Shown here piece by piece: positions 10,348-21,865 of a stretch of DNA of 64,000 nucleotides. Within the stretch, counting starts at the first letter, position 1, and each line of letters begins with the position of its first letter. Source of the stretch: Vitrella brassicaformis (taxonomy: Eukaryota; Sar; Vitrellaceae); assembly GCA_001179505.1 (NCBI GenBank), contig CDMY01000417.1, positions 1 through 64,000 on the forward strand, in the 5' to 3' direction. Below the pieces are notes generated by a model. The model saw only the letters and a list, made by a program, of their open reading frames with translations. It did not search any database and was not told the origin of the DNA. Position numbers and translations under genes: made by a program.

Positions 10348-13014
10348 TCATTTCCGCTGTCTAACTCCCTCCCTCAGCTGCTGCTCATCGGCACCAGCAC
10401 TGCCACTCAGCACCTCGTCCGGCAGGCCCGCGGTGCCCTGACTGACCGGCCCCGCATTATTGTTGTGCATCATCATGTGGTGTTGTGACACCAACTCGCT
10501 CTCCTCGATCACCTTCTGCAAGACGGTGTCGGAGCAGTTGGGCACACAGGTGTGAATCGCCACACCAATCAGCAGCAGGGCGTGCTCGAGGCCGAAGACA
10601 ATGAAGGCCACGGGCAGGCCCTTTCCTTGCTTGATCCACTGATTACCGCCCCGTCTGACGAAGTAGGACGGCAAGTACTGCATGAGCTGCTCGGACGAGA
10701 AGGCGAACAGGAAGCAGTTGCAGGGGACGGCGAGCCACACGAGGGTGTTGAGCACGGCCCGCCATCTGCCGATGCCGTAGAGAGATGGCTGCGATGGGTT
10801 GGTGGGGTGCAGGGGAAGTGCGTCGCCGTGGGGAATGGGCCGACGGCACACAAAAAACAGCTTGAAGAGGTCCGAACGGATCTGAGTTCATGCAGAGAGA
10901 CAAGCCATGTTGCTGCTGACTGATCCATGGGCTGTTTGCTGTGCCCCTCACTCACCTACCTCGATAAGGTTCTGCACGATGGAAAGCAGCGATGCCAGGG
11001 GGAATGCACTTGCGAACAAGGTGACGTAGCCAAACTGAATGACGATCTCGAGATAGTCGTCAAACGCCTTTAGGTGTGCATGACATGACAGCGGACATGG
11101 CCGGACATGATAGCACATGCAGGCAGCCCCTACCCACCCTAAGTCACCTCATATTCATCCAATGCCATGTTCCTCTCCACCTCTTGCTCTGCCGTCTGCT
11201 TGTCGCCATTGCCACGGAGCCTCGACACAAAAGAATCGGTGCGCATGAAGCCACCAGGCTTCAGCGAAGCTGCGTCCAACGAGTGCAGGACCAGCGGGAT
11301 GAGCGATTCCGTGACAACTCGGCGGATGCAGTCGGCCACGTAGAGAGATTGGAGCTCGCGCCGCAGCTGCAGGATGTCGAGCTCATAAAAGGCGATGTAA
11401 ATGAGGGGGAAATAGCAATCAATCGACTCGAAGACAAACCTGCACACACACATCAGACACATGAATGACGGCAGGCAGCTGTGTATGCGTGCAGTTCGCT
11501 TCTCACCGCTTCAGCAGCAGGGCATCGAGCGTCTCGTCGAGGCTGCGACCCTCCACGCCATCGGTGGATGGATGCAGGCTGACCCCTCCCCCCTCCCACA
11601 CAGTGAGGTGCCACGCTATCCAGCGGTAAGTCGCGTTGATGAGGTAGATGACGGCCACGTGCACAATGACTGGGAAGAGCGACACTAGCATGGGGCCACT
11701 GGGATCAAACACAGCGCCTGAAGGACAAGAAACACGCAGCGTGGGTATGCCGATGTGGTCGTATCTGTGTTGCCACCTGGTTTAGAGAAGCGAGCCACGG
11801 CAGGGAAGTAGAAGACGTTCCTCCCCCCTCTCTCCAGCCCCTCTGCCGTGCCGTCCTTCCCGCCAGACACGTACCCCTGCAAATTGAGCGAGATGATCTG
11901 CAGCATGGCCACCCCCATCAGCAGCACTAAAGTCACCAGCCACGACACGCCCGCCTTAGCAAAGTACACCACTCGCGCACTCAAAGAGATTCGTGACACA
12001 AATGACAGCCGGCGGAATCGAGCAGTCAGCTTCTTCCACACAACGGGCCTGTTGTCATGCTTTGGCTGCACGTGTTGGCGAGAGGGCTGGCGAGAGGGTG
12101 GGTGAAGGATGTGGGGTGTGGGGTCGCTCCACAGGTACGTCAATTCCGTCTCGCGACGCTGCCAGCACTTGATGTAGGTAAAGCTCCAGAGCACCAGGAA
12201 CAGAGAATAGAGCGGAACAGCCGCGCTGTCATCGACTGTTTCATCCGCTGGCCGAAGCACGTAGAGCACCAATCCTGAAACACAGACAGACAAACACGCA
12301 ATGAGGACATAGATGGGACCTTTCCTGTGTTTTCATCCGTTTTTCCTTACCGAGTACTGCAGGCCCCACAAGCCACGTCAAATAGTGGTCCATCCAAGCA
12401 AAGTAGAACGCGACGCGCGGACCAAAGTACGACAACACGGCAGGCAGCTCCTCCTCCAGAGAGAACCACGCCAGCGGCGAGAGGAACCGCCAGAAGTGCC
12501 GCATCCTATCCCTCACACTGCCGTGCAGCGGCGTGGCCGTCTCGATGACGCCAATCGACTGACACACACCCAGAAAGTCGTGCAACACAATAGCAGCGCC
12601 GTTGTTGAAGTGATCGGCCAGTGCTTGGAGCGAGGCGTCATACTGGACAGGCACGGACATCAGCGAGTTCCACAACCGAAGAGTGGCTGGCGTCCTGATG
12701 GGGATCTTGTCGTCATCGACGTACTGCGGATCTCCCTCGACAGTCACGATGAGCGACAGACGGCCGTTCTTGAGAGTGGTTTCGGTGGCCGAGCAGCGCA
12801 GCTTCCCCGCTTGAGCTTGAGCCGTCGCCGCATTGCAGGACAGTGCTGCTTCCGACGCCGAGGGGCTCGACGATTCTCCCTTTGATGAGCCGCTGAGGCC
12901 CAGCGCCTTCTTCAGAGCATTGCATACAGCCGCCTGCGGGATGCTGCTGTCGCCCTTGATCACAACAGCCACCCGCAGCTCCGTTGCGCACGGTTTCTTC
13001 GAGTCAGCAGACAT
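10348..13014 (-). CDS. Anoctamin (TMEM16) family protein
   Basis: TMEM16 proteins are ten-helix dimers that act as calcium-activated chloride channels or lipid scramblases. The first exon starts at ATG 13012-13014 and carries the cytosolic domain, then [20 protein letters not shown] at the first helix. Later exons give [20 protein letters not shown] (about 11.9 kb), [19 protein letters not shown] (11.65 kb), [19 protein letters not shown] (11.4 kb), and [20 protein letters not shown] then [14 protein letters not shown] (11.07-10.86 kb). The last exon holds [13 protein letters not shown] and ends at TGA 10348-10350. The DYLE and EIRSD residues match the paired acidic calcium ligands of helices 7 and 8, so calcium gating is probably kept. 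Scramblase or channel cannot be decided from sequence. Confidence 0.9.
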
Positions 13015-13224
13015 TATCTCGGCTCCTGCTGCAGCGCTTGGAAGATCCTCGCTTGAGTCTTGTCGTGCTCATCGATCCCTTGCAGATGGACTGCTTTCTT
13101 GGGGCGTTGCCGCTGACAAAGTATTAAGCTCGCAGTGCGAGATCAGCGCAGGGCACCGCTGGAGATCAGCCCCAGCCCAAAATGACAGATCACGCCTGAC
13201 GGAGCTCCCCTTCAGCAGCCCGTG
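13015..13224. promoter_or_regulatory. Bidirectional promoter gap, 210 bp
   Basis: This gap separates the start codons of the anoctamin gene (minus) and a small unknown gene (plus). Both genes must be driven from it. No core promoter motif is evident. Confidence 0.4.
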
Positions 13225-14136
13225 ATGGACACCGACGACACTAACAGGCAGCATCTCGATGAGGTCGATGACGAGAGCCATGCATTCATCGAGGGCGTCG
13301 AGGCGGCCGTCCTGGAGGCCGCGGATGACAATGACCATGACAACGAGTCAGAAAGCACGAGAGCAACCGATGGCCATGAATGAACGAATCGCCACACATG
13401 TCTGTTTGTCTGCGTGTTCTGCAGGAGGGACGGCAGAGAGCGAGATAGCAAGGAGCGGCCACCGTCGCTCGTGTGGGAGTGGCAGGCGGCCCGTGATTTG
13501 CGACAGCAATGTGGCTTGGTTGCTGCAGAGATCGGGACACTCCCCATTGCGTGTCAACAGAACAAGCAGCTCGGTGCCCCTTTCCTTTACTCGGACGAGC
13601 AGACCACGGCCATCAGGCACATGCAGCGAGGGAGCCGCTCGTCCAGAGGACGGCGCGGCGAGTCGGGTGAGATCAGTGTCGATGAGGGTCCTGCCAGAGC
13701 GCTGGGCAAGAGAAAGCGGCAAGACGAGGATGCAGTGTGCTCTTCCGTGCGCTTCTCGATGGCGGGTCTCAAGTTCGGGGGGACCTCTGTGATGTACACA
13801 GGTACACAGACGTGGGGAGCCGCCCGGCTTTTCACATTTCATTGTGTGGTGTGGTGTGTCGCCCTTCCCTCAGGTGATCCACTGAAGTACCATGGCTTTG
13901 TTCTCATCCAGAGGGTGCCGCACAGCAGCTTGGTCTCGTCAGTGTCGCTGCTAAGGACTCATCGAGTGGCTACTGCTATGCACAAAGAGGTGGGTCAACG
14001 AGCCACGTGGATGAATGCTGCACGCTGCTGTCTATGCGGCTTGTGAGCTGTGCAGATGGTTGTGGAGGTGGCGGGCAAGGGAGTGGCCGGAGGGGAGACG
14101 AAATATCTGAAGCTTGATAGACTTGAGTACTTCTGA
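13225..14136 (+). CDS. Unidentified small acidic/basic protein, four exons
   Basis: ATG at 13225 opens an acidic first exon (many Asp/Glu) that ends at 13346. The intron 13347-13424 restores frame into SLVWEWQAARDLRQQCGL and a region with LGKRKRQDED, a possible monopartite nuclear localisation signal. Further introns at about 13800-13873 and 13990-14054 lead to KYHGFVLIQRVPHSS and the C-terminus GGETKYLKLDRLEYF with TGA at 14134-14136. All junctions keep phase, which supports a real gene. I do not recognise the family. The gene converges on the YccF-like gene, with 113 bp between stop codons. Confidence 0.65.
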
Positions 14137-14249
14137 GCGCGCCTGGCGTTCTGGTGCACTCAATGAATGACACTGACGGATATCCAGAGGTCACAAATCG
14201 CTGAAGGCCTTACTTACACATCCACACACAGACCACAGGAAGACATTCG

Positions 14250-15346
14250 TCACACTTCCTGTCTCGCGGCTGCTGCTGCTGCCGAGGAAGATGGTGAGCT
14301 CTGTCTCGCAGACGCACCATAGCTAGACACACCTTCCTGCACACACACACACACACACACACATACACATACACAGACCCACACATGGCCAGGGCATGTC
14401 CACTTTGCACTGTCGTACCTACCACGCTTTGTCTGATGCCTGTCGACACATGGCTGGGGAGGATTTCAAAGTCAAAAGGCCCAATCGCGAGAGACAGCAG
14501 CTGAACGATGCATCAAAAGGGAATGAGACACACACGCGGTTGTGCGCACATGACATGTATACCTTGATATGTGTGACGACAAAGGGCGTGAAGCACAGCA
14601 GAAGCCACACCAGCCCACACAGCTGACACACGAGTCGACACCAGCAGTGCTGTGTGCTGTGTGCCAGGGTACGTGTCCATTCTCTGTCTTACGGCATGCT
14701 CCACACTGATAATAATCCCAAAGGTATATTTCCATGTCAGCTTCCACACTTTGCTAAGGGCCAGACCGGCCGGGTCCTCGTCACGCCACACAATGCGATA
14801 CCCTGCACGCACGCACTCACAAACAGACAGAAGACCATGCATGGATGGTCTGCAAACAAACAAAGGAGACACGCGTTTGTCACACACATGCACTGACTGA
14901 CCGAATGGCAGGATGGACAGTGCGGCCATCTTGAACAATCTGAGTGCATACTGTGAGACACCGCACGAGACACAAAGTCTATGAACACCCCCCACCAGCC
15001 CCCAGACTCCCCCGTATGGTGTGTCACAGGAGCAGAGCCGCGGGACAATCTATGGGTGCGTGCAACTAACCACTCGTCCCACAATCGTGACGGCAAGGAG
15101 GCAGCCAGCAATGACATAAGTGACGGAGGGCAGGAACCCGAGTAGTAGCACGAACAGGACATTGAAGAGCACCTGAAAACCCCTAAGTGAGCCTGCAGTG
15201 AAATGAGTCGACACACACACCCAGCCGTCTCCTCTTCTGTCTGTCTGTCTGTCGCAACTAAGTCAGCACTTTTTACCCTGGGTCACTTCCTCAGGAAAGT
15301 CAAGGTACTTCCCCTCAGACACCACGGCCAGACCGGCTGGCCTCAT
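14250..15346 (-). CDS. YccF-like (inner membrane component domain) multi-pass membrane protein
   Basis: Seven small exons (15346-15277, 15192-15071, 14950-14902, 14802-14693, 14622-14563, 14500-14423, 14336-14250) join to 191 residues with every phase kept. The spliced text VLFNVLFVLLLGFLPSV, LLAVTIVGRV, ALRLFKMAALSILPFG follows the bacterial YccF pattern (Asn-rich first helix, T-I-I/V-G turn, F-K-x-A then L-x-PFG). A second hydrophobic part, LCGLVWLLLCFTPFVVTHIK, and SLAIGPFDFEILP may be a degenerate second copy. The C-terminus is poly-Ala/Ser. Function is unknown in bacteria as well. The YccF assignment comes from pattern memory and is moderately secure. It diverges from the secreted repeat protein gene. 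Confidence 0.7.
14339..14363. repeat. (CA)n microsatellite in the last intron of the YccF-like gene
   Basis: A CA run directly precedes (on the coding strand, a GT tract) the acceptor of the last exon at 14336. It is the intron's substitute for a polypyrimidine tract. Confidence 0.7.
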
Positions 15347-15527
15347 TTTCGTAGGCCACGCCCCTGCGAGCTAGCGTTTCCGTTGATTTCAACGGCTGTC
15401 CCAGATTTCCAATTTCCCACGCACAACTCTACGGACAAAGGATCATCGTGCTTGCGATTCCCGACACCATTCCGACGCTACTGCTTTTCCCGTACATCCC
15501 TCCCGATTAGAAACGACGACTGACAAG
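15347..15527. promoter_or_regulatory. Bidirectional promoter gap, 181 bp
   Basis: The YccF-like gene (minus) and the secreted repeat gene (plus) start on either side of this stretch. It carries inverted GTTGATTTCAAC-like short symmetry near 15382 but no recognised core element. Confidence 0.4.
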
Positions 15528-17602
15528 ATGAGTGCGCTAGCCTTTCCCCTGCTCCTACTGCTCTGCTCTACTGCCCTCTCCCAGGGCCACCCTGCACACA
15601 GCCGGCCCTCTAAAGACGGTACGTTGATGCACAGGCCACGAAGACCGCTTGTTTGTACCATGCCTTCCGTCTTGCGTGTGTGTGCTGACCGTCTGCAGAT
15701 CTGCCCGCCGCCCAGGGCCTCGCTGCCGTGGATGGCCACGAAGGCGGCTACGCCGACCACGATGGCGAGAAGACCACACACGAGCTCAGCGTCGGCCAGA
15801 TCGGCCATGACCAGCCGAAGGCCTACCCCTACTCGTCGAGCAGCGGCGACACCGAGAAGACCACACTGAACGACTCGCGCGGCCTGGCTGCCCTCAACGG
15901 CCAGGAGGGCGGCTATGCCGAGAGCGATGGTGAGAAGACCACTCACACCCTCGAGGCGTTTGAGCGAATGGATCAGGTGGCAACCGAAGACGAGACACAC
16001 GAAGAGGGTACGTAGGTGTGAAAGGGGGGAGAGTGGCTCAGTAGTCCATTTTGTCTGTGCATTTCTGCATTTCAGAGTCTCTCGACAGTGAGGCCCCTGA
16101 TGAAGTGGAAACTGCTGGTAACGATACTGTGGAAAGTGACAGCGATATTCACCAAGAGGGTAAGCGACACGACACAGCAAGAGTGGGTGCAGCGAGAGAC
16201 TCACTCATGTGTCTGTGTCTGATTCCAGAGACTCTCGATCAAGTGGAAACCGACAGCGACACTACTGTGGAAACGGGCGACAAAACTTACCAAGAGGGTA
16301 AGCAAGGGGCTGGATGGACTCGAGGGCCGATCGTGCACTTCCGATGTCTGATTTCCAGAGACTGTCGCCAGCGAGGCGCGTGCCATGGCTGCCGTGGGCG
16401 GCCACGAGGGCGGCTATGCTGACCATGATGGCGAGAAGACCACCCACGAGCTCAGCCTTCCCGTGATTCAGGAGAGTGCTGAGAGTGCTGAGACCAACGC
16501 CTACCCCTACACCAGCCTTGACGACGAGAAGACGACCCTCGAGTACCCCCCTCGCGCAATGGCCGCACTCAACGGCCACGAGGGCGGATACGGCGACCAC
16601 GATGGCGAGAAGACCACCCACATTCTCGGATCGCCGCCCAGCATCGTTCCATACCCACACGACGGCCACCCGCACAAGGACCGCTCGGCGAAGGACGGGA
16701 GCACCCCCACGACTCGCAAGAGCAAGAAGGGCGCCGTTCGCCAGCTCCTGAAGAAGGCCGCGGCCACCAAGGTCGACCCGAGACTCTCGGACCTCAGCGA
16801 CCGAGGCTCGCTCGTATCGACCAAGCACACGGTGCACGAGCTGGCCACACAGCTGGGTCAGCCTGAGTGGCATCAGCCGTCGTCGGCCAACAACAGAGCG
16901 CTGCACGTGTATGACAACGACGGCAACCAGAATGAGCTCTTCCTGGAGGAGGAAGAGCCCGTTCCCAAGGCTGAGAAGATGCAGGACAGCAGCCGGCCAT
17001 GCACGACACTATGGTGAGCACTCACACACATACGGTCACACCGACACACCGAGTGCAACACAATCATGGGTGTGTGCATGTGTGCGGATCAGGTGTCCAC
17101 GCGACCGTCATCTGCGCCGCCGTCCATCCGAGGCGACGAAAGCTCACCCGCACATGCACACCCTGTCGTGGGCAGCTCGCGAGGGCACCCTCAAGCACGG
17201 CACCACACACGACACGGGCGATGCTGATGCGAAGGAGGAGCTGGTGGCCAAGTCCATGTGGAGCAGAGGCATACTCGTGGACGCGGTCGCAAGAGATGAC
17301 GTCCAGACCCTCCAAGCCGACCTGAAGAAAATGGGCGGGTGGGCAAACGAGGGAGGGGGAAAGGGGAGAGAGAGAGATGTGGGTATGATTGATGCGTGTG
17401 GCTTGTGTGGTGTGGTGTGGTTGTCAGGTCTGAAATCATTTGCATGGACCGGTTGTGCAGTGCGATCGTGCCGCACTCGCAGCTGCAGGCCCTCATGCAG
17501 GCCGAGTCCGTGCAGCTCATCTACCCCGCCTCACCCATCGAGCGGGACCCACCCAATACACACGACCACACCAAGAGAGCCCTCCGACAGAGGCACCAAT
17601 AG
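15528..17602 (+). CDS. Secreted protein with HEGGY...DGEKTTH repeats
   Basis: Seven exons (15528-15618, 15699-16007, 16076-16159, 16229-16297, 16359-17013, 17093-17338, 17428-17602) join in phase to 542 residues. The start MSALAFPLLLLLCSTALS is a clear signal peptide. The repeat HEGGYADHDGEKTTHE occurs four times with variation (near 15.73, 15.90, 16.40 and 16.58 kb). It alternates with AYPYxS...EKTTL, so two long composite units exist. Between them, two small exons encode acidic E-S/T-L-D...EG modules flanked by introns of the same phase, which looks like exon duplication. A basic stretch (TRKSKKGAVRQLLKKAAATK) and a non-repetitive C-terminal domain follow. A role in cell wall, extracellular matrix or a secretory compartment is a guess. 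The family is not recognised. Confidence 0.8.
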
Positions 17603-19850
17603 ACAGAGACAGAGAGACACAAACACACACACCCGGCCGGCCGACCAGCCAGCCCCCGTTTTAAACGCATCAGGCAGGGGTTTTCTCTGCCTGGTCGGCC
17701 GCTGATGCGTTTCTCCTTTGCTTGCTTGCCTGTCGCTCTCATGTGCGCGTGTGGTGTGCGGTGTGTGGTCTATCGTATCCATTTATCAGCTGCTGGGTGG
17801 CAGGACAGGAAGCTCGGTGACAATTTTCGGCCGCTTTTTGTTTGTCGCGACAGACAAGGCAAGAGAGATGATGGGGTTTTGTATCAGATCTGATCAGATG
17901 AGTGAGCCGGGGATGGCATCCATGTTGTGGGCGCGTGGTGTGTGTGTATGTATGTATGTGTGTGTGTGTACGCACGTTCGATCCATCGCAGTAACGCCCT
18001 ACTTGCATACATGTATGTACAATTGCATGTATTCGCGGTGGGCCGAACGGTGTCGCTGTGTCGAAGGCATGGGTTATCGAAGGCAGGCAGGCAGCGAGAG
18101 AGAGAGAGAGAGAGTCCTTGAGCGGCCGGGGTAGGGTGGGTTCGTGTGTCGAATGTCATGTCTGTGCTTCGCTGTGCTTCTTGTATGTACGTGTCGATTG
18201 GACATATATACGGACCGACGTATATTCATGGCAGCTAGCAAAGCTAGGTTGAGAGCGTCTCATCTTCCATCCCTGCTCTCCCTAGCTTAGCTGTGTTTGC
18301 CAACAATGAATAATCGCACACGGACCCACCCTCTATGTCATGTCTATGTCCTTGCCTGTCTTGTGTGTTGGGGATGACCTTATGGGAGGGAGGCAGAGAG
18401 AGAAGTTCGACATGTCTAGCCCTTCTGCTTGTCTGTCTGTCTGTCTGTCTGTAGGTCTCTCACGCTCTCTCGACCCATGATGTACCTACCCTCCCTCCCC
18501 ATGTGTGTATGTCCCTTGTCGATAGCAACCTCTATGTGGGCAGGGAGGCGGCCAGGCCAACGTATGCATGTGTGCACAAGGGCCGTGTGTGTGCATGCAT
18601 GTCCGTCTGTCTGTCTGTCTGTCTGTGGATTGAGGTTTTGCTGGCTGTCGGCGTGTCTGCGTGTGTATGTGTGCATGGATGTGTCTGGCCGTGGGATGGG
18701 TGGTTGAGCAGCGCTCGTGTGATGGACGGGGTGACCGATGGGATGTGATGCATGTCCCCGCACTGCTACATATATAGTGGGAGAACGTGCGATGCATTGC
18801 ATGCATTCATTCATCTGAGGGAAGTGTGTCTCGCTGTGTCTATTGTATCTGCGTGTGGCTCTGTGTCTGTGTGCAAATGTGGGGGTGAATTCGCTGGCTG
18901 AGAAAATGCAGTGACCCTGGGGAAGAGAGATAGAGAGGGACAGAGGGAGCGGTCGGCACACCCACGCTTTTTGCCCCTTCGTGTGGTGCTTGCTCCTTAC
19001 TCCTTATCCGTCCCCTCACTGCCGTTTGCCCGATGCATGCCATGCATGTCAGTATCTGTCCGTCCACGAATGGCACCATCGTAACACCTGACTGACTGCT
19101 GGCTGGATGCATCGCTGCCGGCTCTGGCTCAGCTGCCGGCACTTGTCGATAATCGGATATGATTCATCATCTTGCCCTCGTTCGCCCCCACTGTGTCTGT
19201 CTGATGGGTGTCTCATGCGTGAGTGCGCTGGTATTTATGTGCCTTCTGACATCAAGAAGGGAGAGATACATGGATGTGTCATGATGTGTGTCGTGTGAGT
19301 CGTGCGTGTGGGGCTCTGCGGTCGTTCGATCATGTGAACCCCTCTATTTATGGCTGTGACAGTCTGGCTGTGGGCTGGGCTATGGGGAGGACCAGGCCCA
19401 TCGCTCTCATTTTCTGCCTGCCTGCCTGCCTGGAGGTTTTGCCAACACCTACGTCCCTATCTGTTGTGTTTCTCGTCCTGCCTCTGTGTGTACATAAGTT
19501 TCCCGCGCCCTTTTTGGTCAAGCGTCCCTCCCTCTGTCCCATTCTCTGCCTCCCGTCTACTCTGTGTCGAAATTTCTGACAACCCTTGTATGTGTGTGTA
19601 TGTGTCCGTTCGTGTGCTAGGGGCGGATTGGGAGGGGGAGGTAATTCAGTCAGCGGACTTGTCAATCAATTAATCGGTCAGACATACAGACACTGACGTG
19701 TGCCTACATGTGTGTGTGTGTTTATAAATAAATGAATGTGCATGGCTGCAGCCACTCTTCCCACCAAAAATACTCATCACGCCGGGCGAGAATTTGAGAG
19801 ACAAACCCACAAACCCTAACGCGTCTCGTCTTTTTTCAAAATCCCTGAGA
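17603..19850. other. 2.2-kb region without a recognisable gene
   Basis: It begins with overlapping inverted repeats just after the repeat-protein stop codon, then becomes GT-, CTGT- and AG-rich simple sequence with palindromic GCATGCATGC and CTAGC motifs. Open frames here are low complexity (runs of Val/Cys or Thr/His) and have no matching splice partners. It may hold a long 3' UTR or a non-coding transcript, but I see no tRNA- or snRNA-like fold by eye. Confidence 0.5.
17638..17712 (+). repeat. Interlocked inverted repeats, potential RNA pseudoknot
   Basis: Three perfect inverted repeats overlap: 17638-17648 with 17691-17701 (11 bp), 17663-17673 with 17702-17712 (11 bp), and a smaller 17671-17677 with 17687-17693. 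The first two cross each other, which is the topology of a pseudoknot or of two mutually exclusive hairpins. The element starts 36 bp after the stop codon of the secreted repeat gene. Confidence 0.75.
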
Positions 19851-20560
19851 ACACACCGCCACGCAGCGCATAAGAGCAGCAGCAGCTCCAGCAGCTCCCA
19901 GCAGCAGCAGCAGCAGCAACCAACAGCAGCAACACCCGTCGGCACTGTTTAGGCGTCGCAGCTGTCCCCTGGACGCCCGGTGTCTTTGATAAGTATCGCC
20001 AGCGGCATGTTCTTGTTCCGCCGCGACCTGGAGACCGCCCCTAGCTGGTCCGATTCCCTGCCGCAAGGGCCCATCAGACGACCCCGAGGCCCTTCGGCAG
20101 GACGCCGCCAGCTGCGAGATGGCCGTCACGCCACTGCACGAGGAGCTGGGCTTCGTCGACTTCGGCGGCACTAGGGCCCGCAGGGCGGCAAAGAAGCAGC
20201 AGAAGCGCCAGGCCTGTAAGTCGACTCCACACGTGTTCACGTTCATGTCGAGTCAGGACCGTCAGCGATCAGAAGAGCCACGGGTCGGATTGTGTGAACG
20301 AAAGAAAGGGCTGTGTGTTTCGTACGCAGGAATTCGCCTCGGATGGTGGACTGCTGCGGCAGGCGCCCTTCAGTGGCGTCTAGGAGGAGGGAGGGTGCTG
20401 CATGCTCGGCGAGGAGGCCACAGACGGTGACTGGGCCATCACCGACCCGCCTCCCACAGCCCCTCAGCACACCACCATCGTCGCACCCGCCGCCCAGGAC
20501 ACCACGGCCGAGCAGGCCACCACGGCCGACCACCAGGAGGGTGAGGAGGGAGGCGGCGTG
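19851..20560 (+). pseudogene. Degraded paralogue of the 5' part of the gene at 52973-55251
   Basis: From about 19851 the sequence matches the reverse strand of 55400-55215 almost base for base, including a (CAG)n tract and the leader just before the ATG at 20007. The first 13 codons (MFLFRRDLETAP) are the same. A short insertion at about 20041-20070 then shifts the frame. The following text AVTPLHEELGFVDFGGTR and LGEEATDGDW (20.40 kb) occurs in another frame and on both sides of an interruption (20216-20400) that contains stop codons. In the other copy these segments are contiguous. A spliced, still functional gene is possible but would need unusual exons. I read it as a decayed or rearranged duplicate. 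Confidence 0.65.
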
Positions 20561-21240
20561 AGCACTGAGTCGGCGGCCGAGACGGAGGAGGAGGGCAAGA
20601 CGGCCGAGGGAGCCATCGAGGCGGGCGGGCCTTCGCCTGCTGGGTCGCCACTCGAGGATGCCATCGGGGGCGCCAGCGACTCGGACGAGGCCGCCGCCAA
20701 CATCACCACCGATATGTGTGTCTGTCTCTGTGTGTGTGGGTGTGTGTGTGTGCGTGTGATGTAGGACATCGGGAAGATTCTGATACCGGTGTGTGAGGCA
20801 CTTCTCGCTGAAGCTCGTGCCCATCGGGGTGAGTGGCACTCTCGGCAGAGACTGCCCTGTCGTGGAGGAGCTGCAGGTGTGGTACACATACAGAATCTAA
20901 AGGAGGGAAAAGCTGCATCAGTGGTGCTGTTCTCTGCTGTGCTGGGGAGTAGGTGCGTGAGTTGATAGAGGCGGACATCGCTGAGAAGTACAAGTGCAAG
21001 GGCGTGGAGCTCGGGCCTCAGAACCACAAAGAACACAAGGTCAGCGAGAGAGAGAGGGACAGAAAGGAAGATGGGATGCGACTGCATGGAACGGTCGACT
21101 GGTGCGCATCAGACGCTGGAGGATGCCAAGGCGGCGTGGAAGGACAAAAACTGGATCACGACGACATTCGCACGGTCAGCGCCGAACAGTCAGCACACGC
21201 TGGGGATGATGTCTGTCAATTGTTGCTCCGTGGTGTGTGA
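20561..21240 (+). other. Possible short exons of unknown gene
   Basis: Beyond the similarity to the 55-kb copy, the text continues as an acidic Ala/Glu-rich segment to 20714. Small open segments bounded by plausible splice sites follow: one at about 20765-20810 (DIGKILIP), one at 20954-21040 (VRELIEADIAEKYKCKG) and one at 21111-21175 (TLEDAKAAWKDKNWITT). They look like real protein sequence. I could not assemble them into one confident gene model, and they may belong to the same decayed locus. Confidence 0.4.
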
Positions 21241-21257
21241 TGATCTGTTGGGTTCAG

Positions 21258-21596
21258 ACTGGCATATGTCAGAACGGCCCATCAAGCCGCCCCTCCCCCC
21301 CCGCCCACACGTGGCGCGTCCTGCCCCCATACGCGAGGTGCCCGCCACGGAGAGGGTGGGCAGCGTGGCCATCAAGTCGGCCAAGACGGAGAGGGCGTGG
21401 CAGAAGCTGCAGAAATAGATCGTCTACAACTGGTTCCTCACCCACAGGGCCTGCTCCTTCAAGTGGCGGCAGGAGGCCATCCACAAGGGCATCAAGGAGG
21501 TGTGGGGCGTCGAGTTCCCACCCTACCAGCCCACAGACGAGGTGGAGAAGATGTTCTTTGGCCATTCGTTTAGTCGCAAGAACAAGGCCCTGTGAG
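21258..21596 (+). pseudogene. Upstream member of a tandem duplicate, broken by a nonsense codon
   Basis: The frame ends at AWQKLQK with an in-frame TAG at 21417-21419. The reading then continues without a shift as IVYNWFLTHRACSFKWRQEA and PPYQPTDEVEKMFFGHSFSR to a TGA at 21594-21596. The downstream unit has GAG at the position of the TAG, so a single G-to-T change explains the stop. The protein family is not recognised. Conserved features are the W-F-L-T-H...WRQEAI...PTDE-E-KMF pattern. It could be read through only if the stop were suppressed. Confidence 0.65.
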
Positions 21597-21865
21597 TGAG
21601 TGAGCGGGTGGGTGAAGTGCCTGGACGGCTGTGAACGGACAAGAGCTCGAGAAGAAAACCAAGAGGTTGCTGGCCATATGGCTGTGTGTCGCATCTTGTC
21701 ATGGTGGCTTGCAGGCTGAGGGATTGCTGCCTACATTTTATATCATGGCTGTCTTGTTTCGCATAGGATGCAGCGCACACGGGTGAGACATGAAGAGAAT
21801 CACGGAGACACGAACAAACTACAGAGTGGAGCATTATATGTTTGTGTTTTGAAGTGGGGCGTGTG

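Noticed and set aside
17603-19850. Many open frames of 60-180 codons on both strands
   Set aside because: They are translations of GT, CTGT and AG tracts (Val/Cys, Thr/His, Ser/Leu runs) with no domains, no conserved composition and no phase-compatible splice partners.
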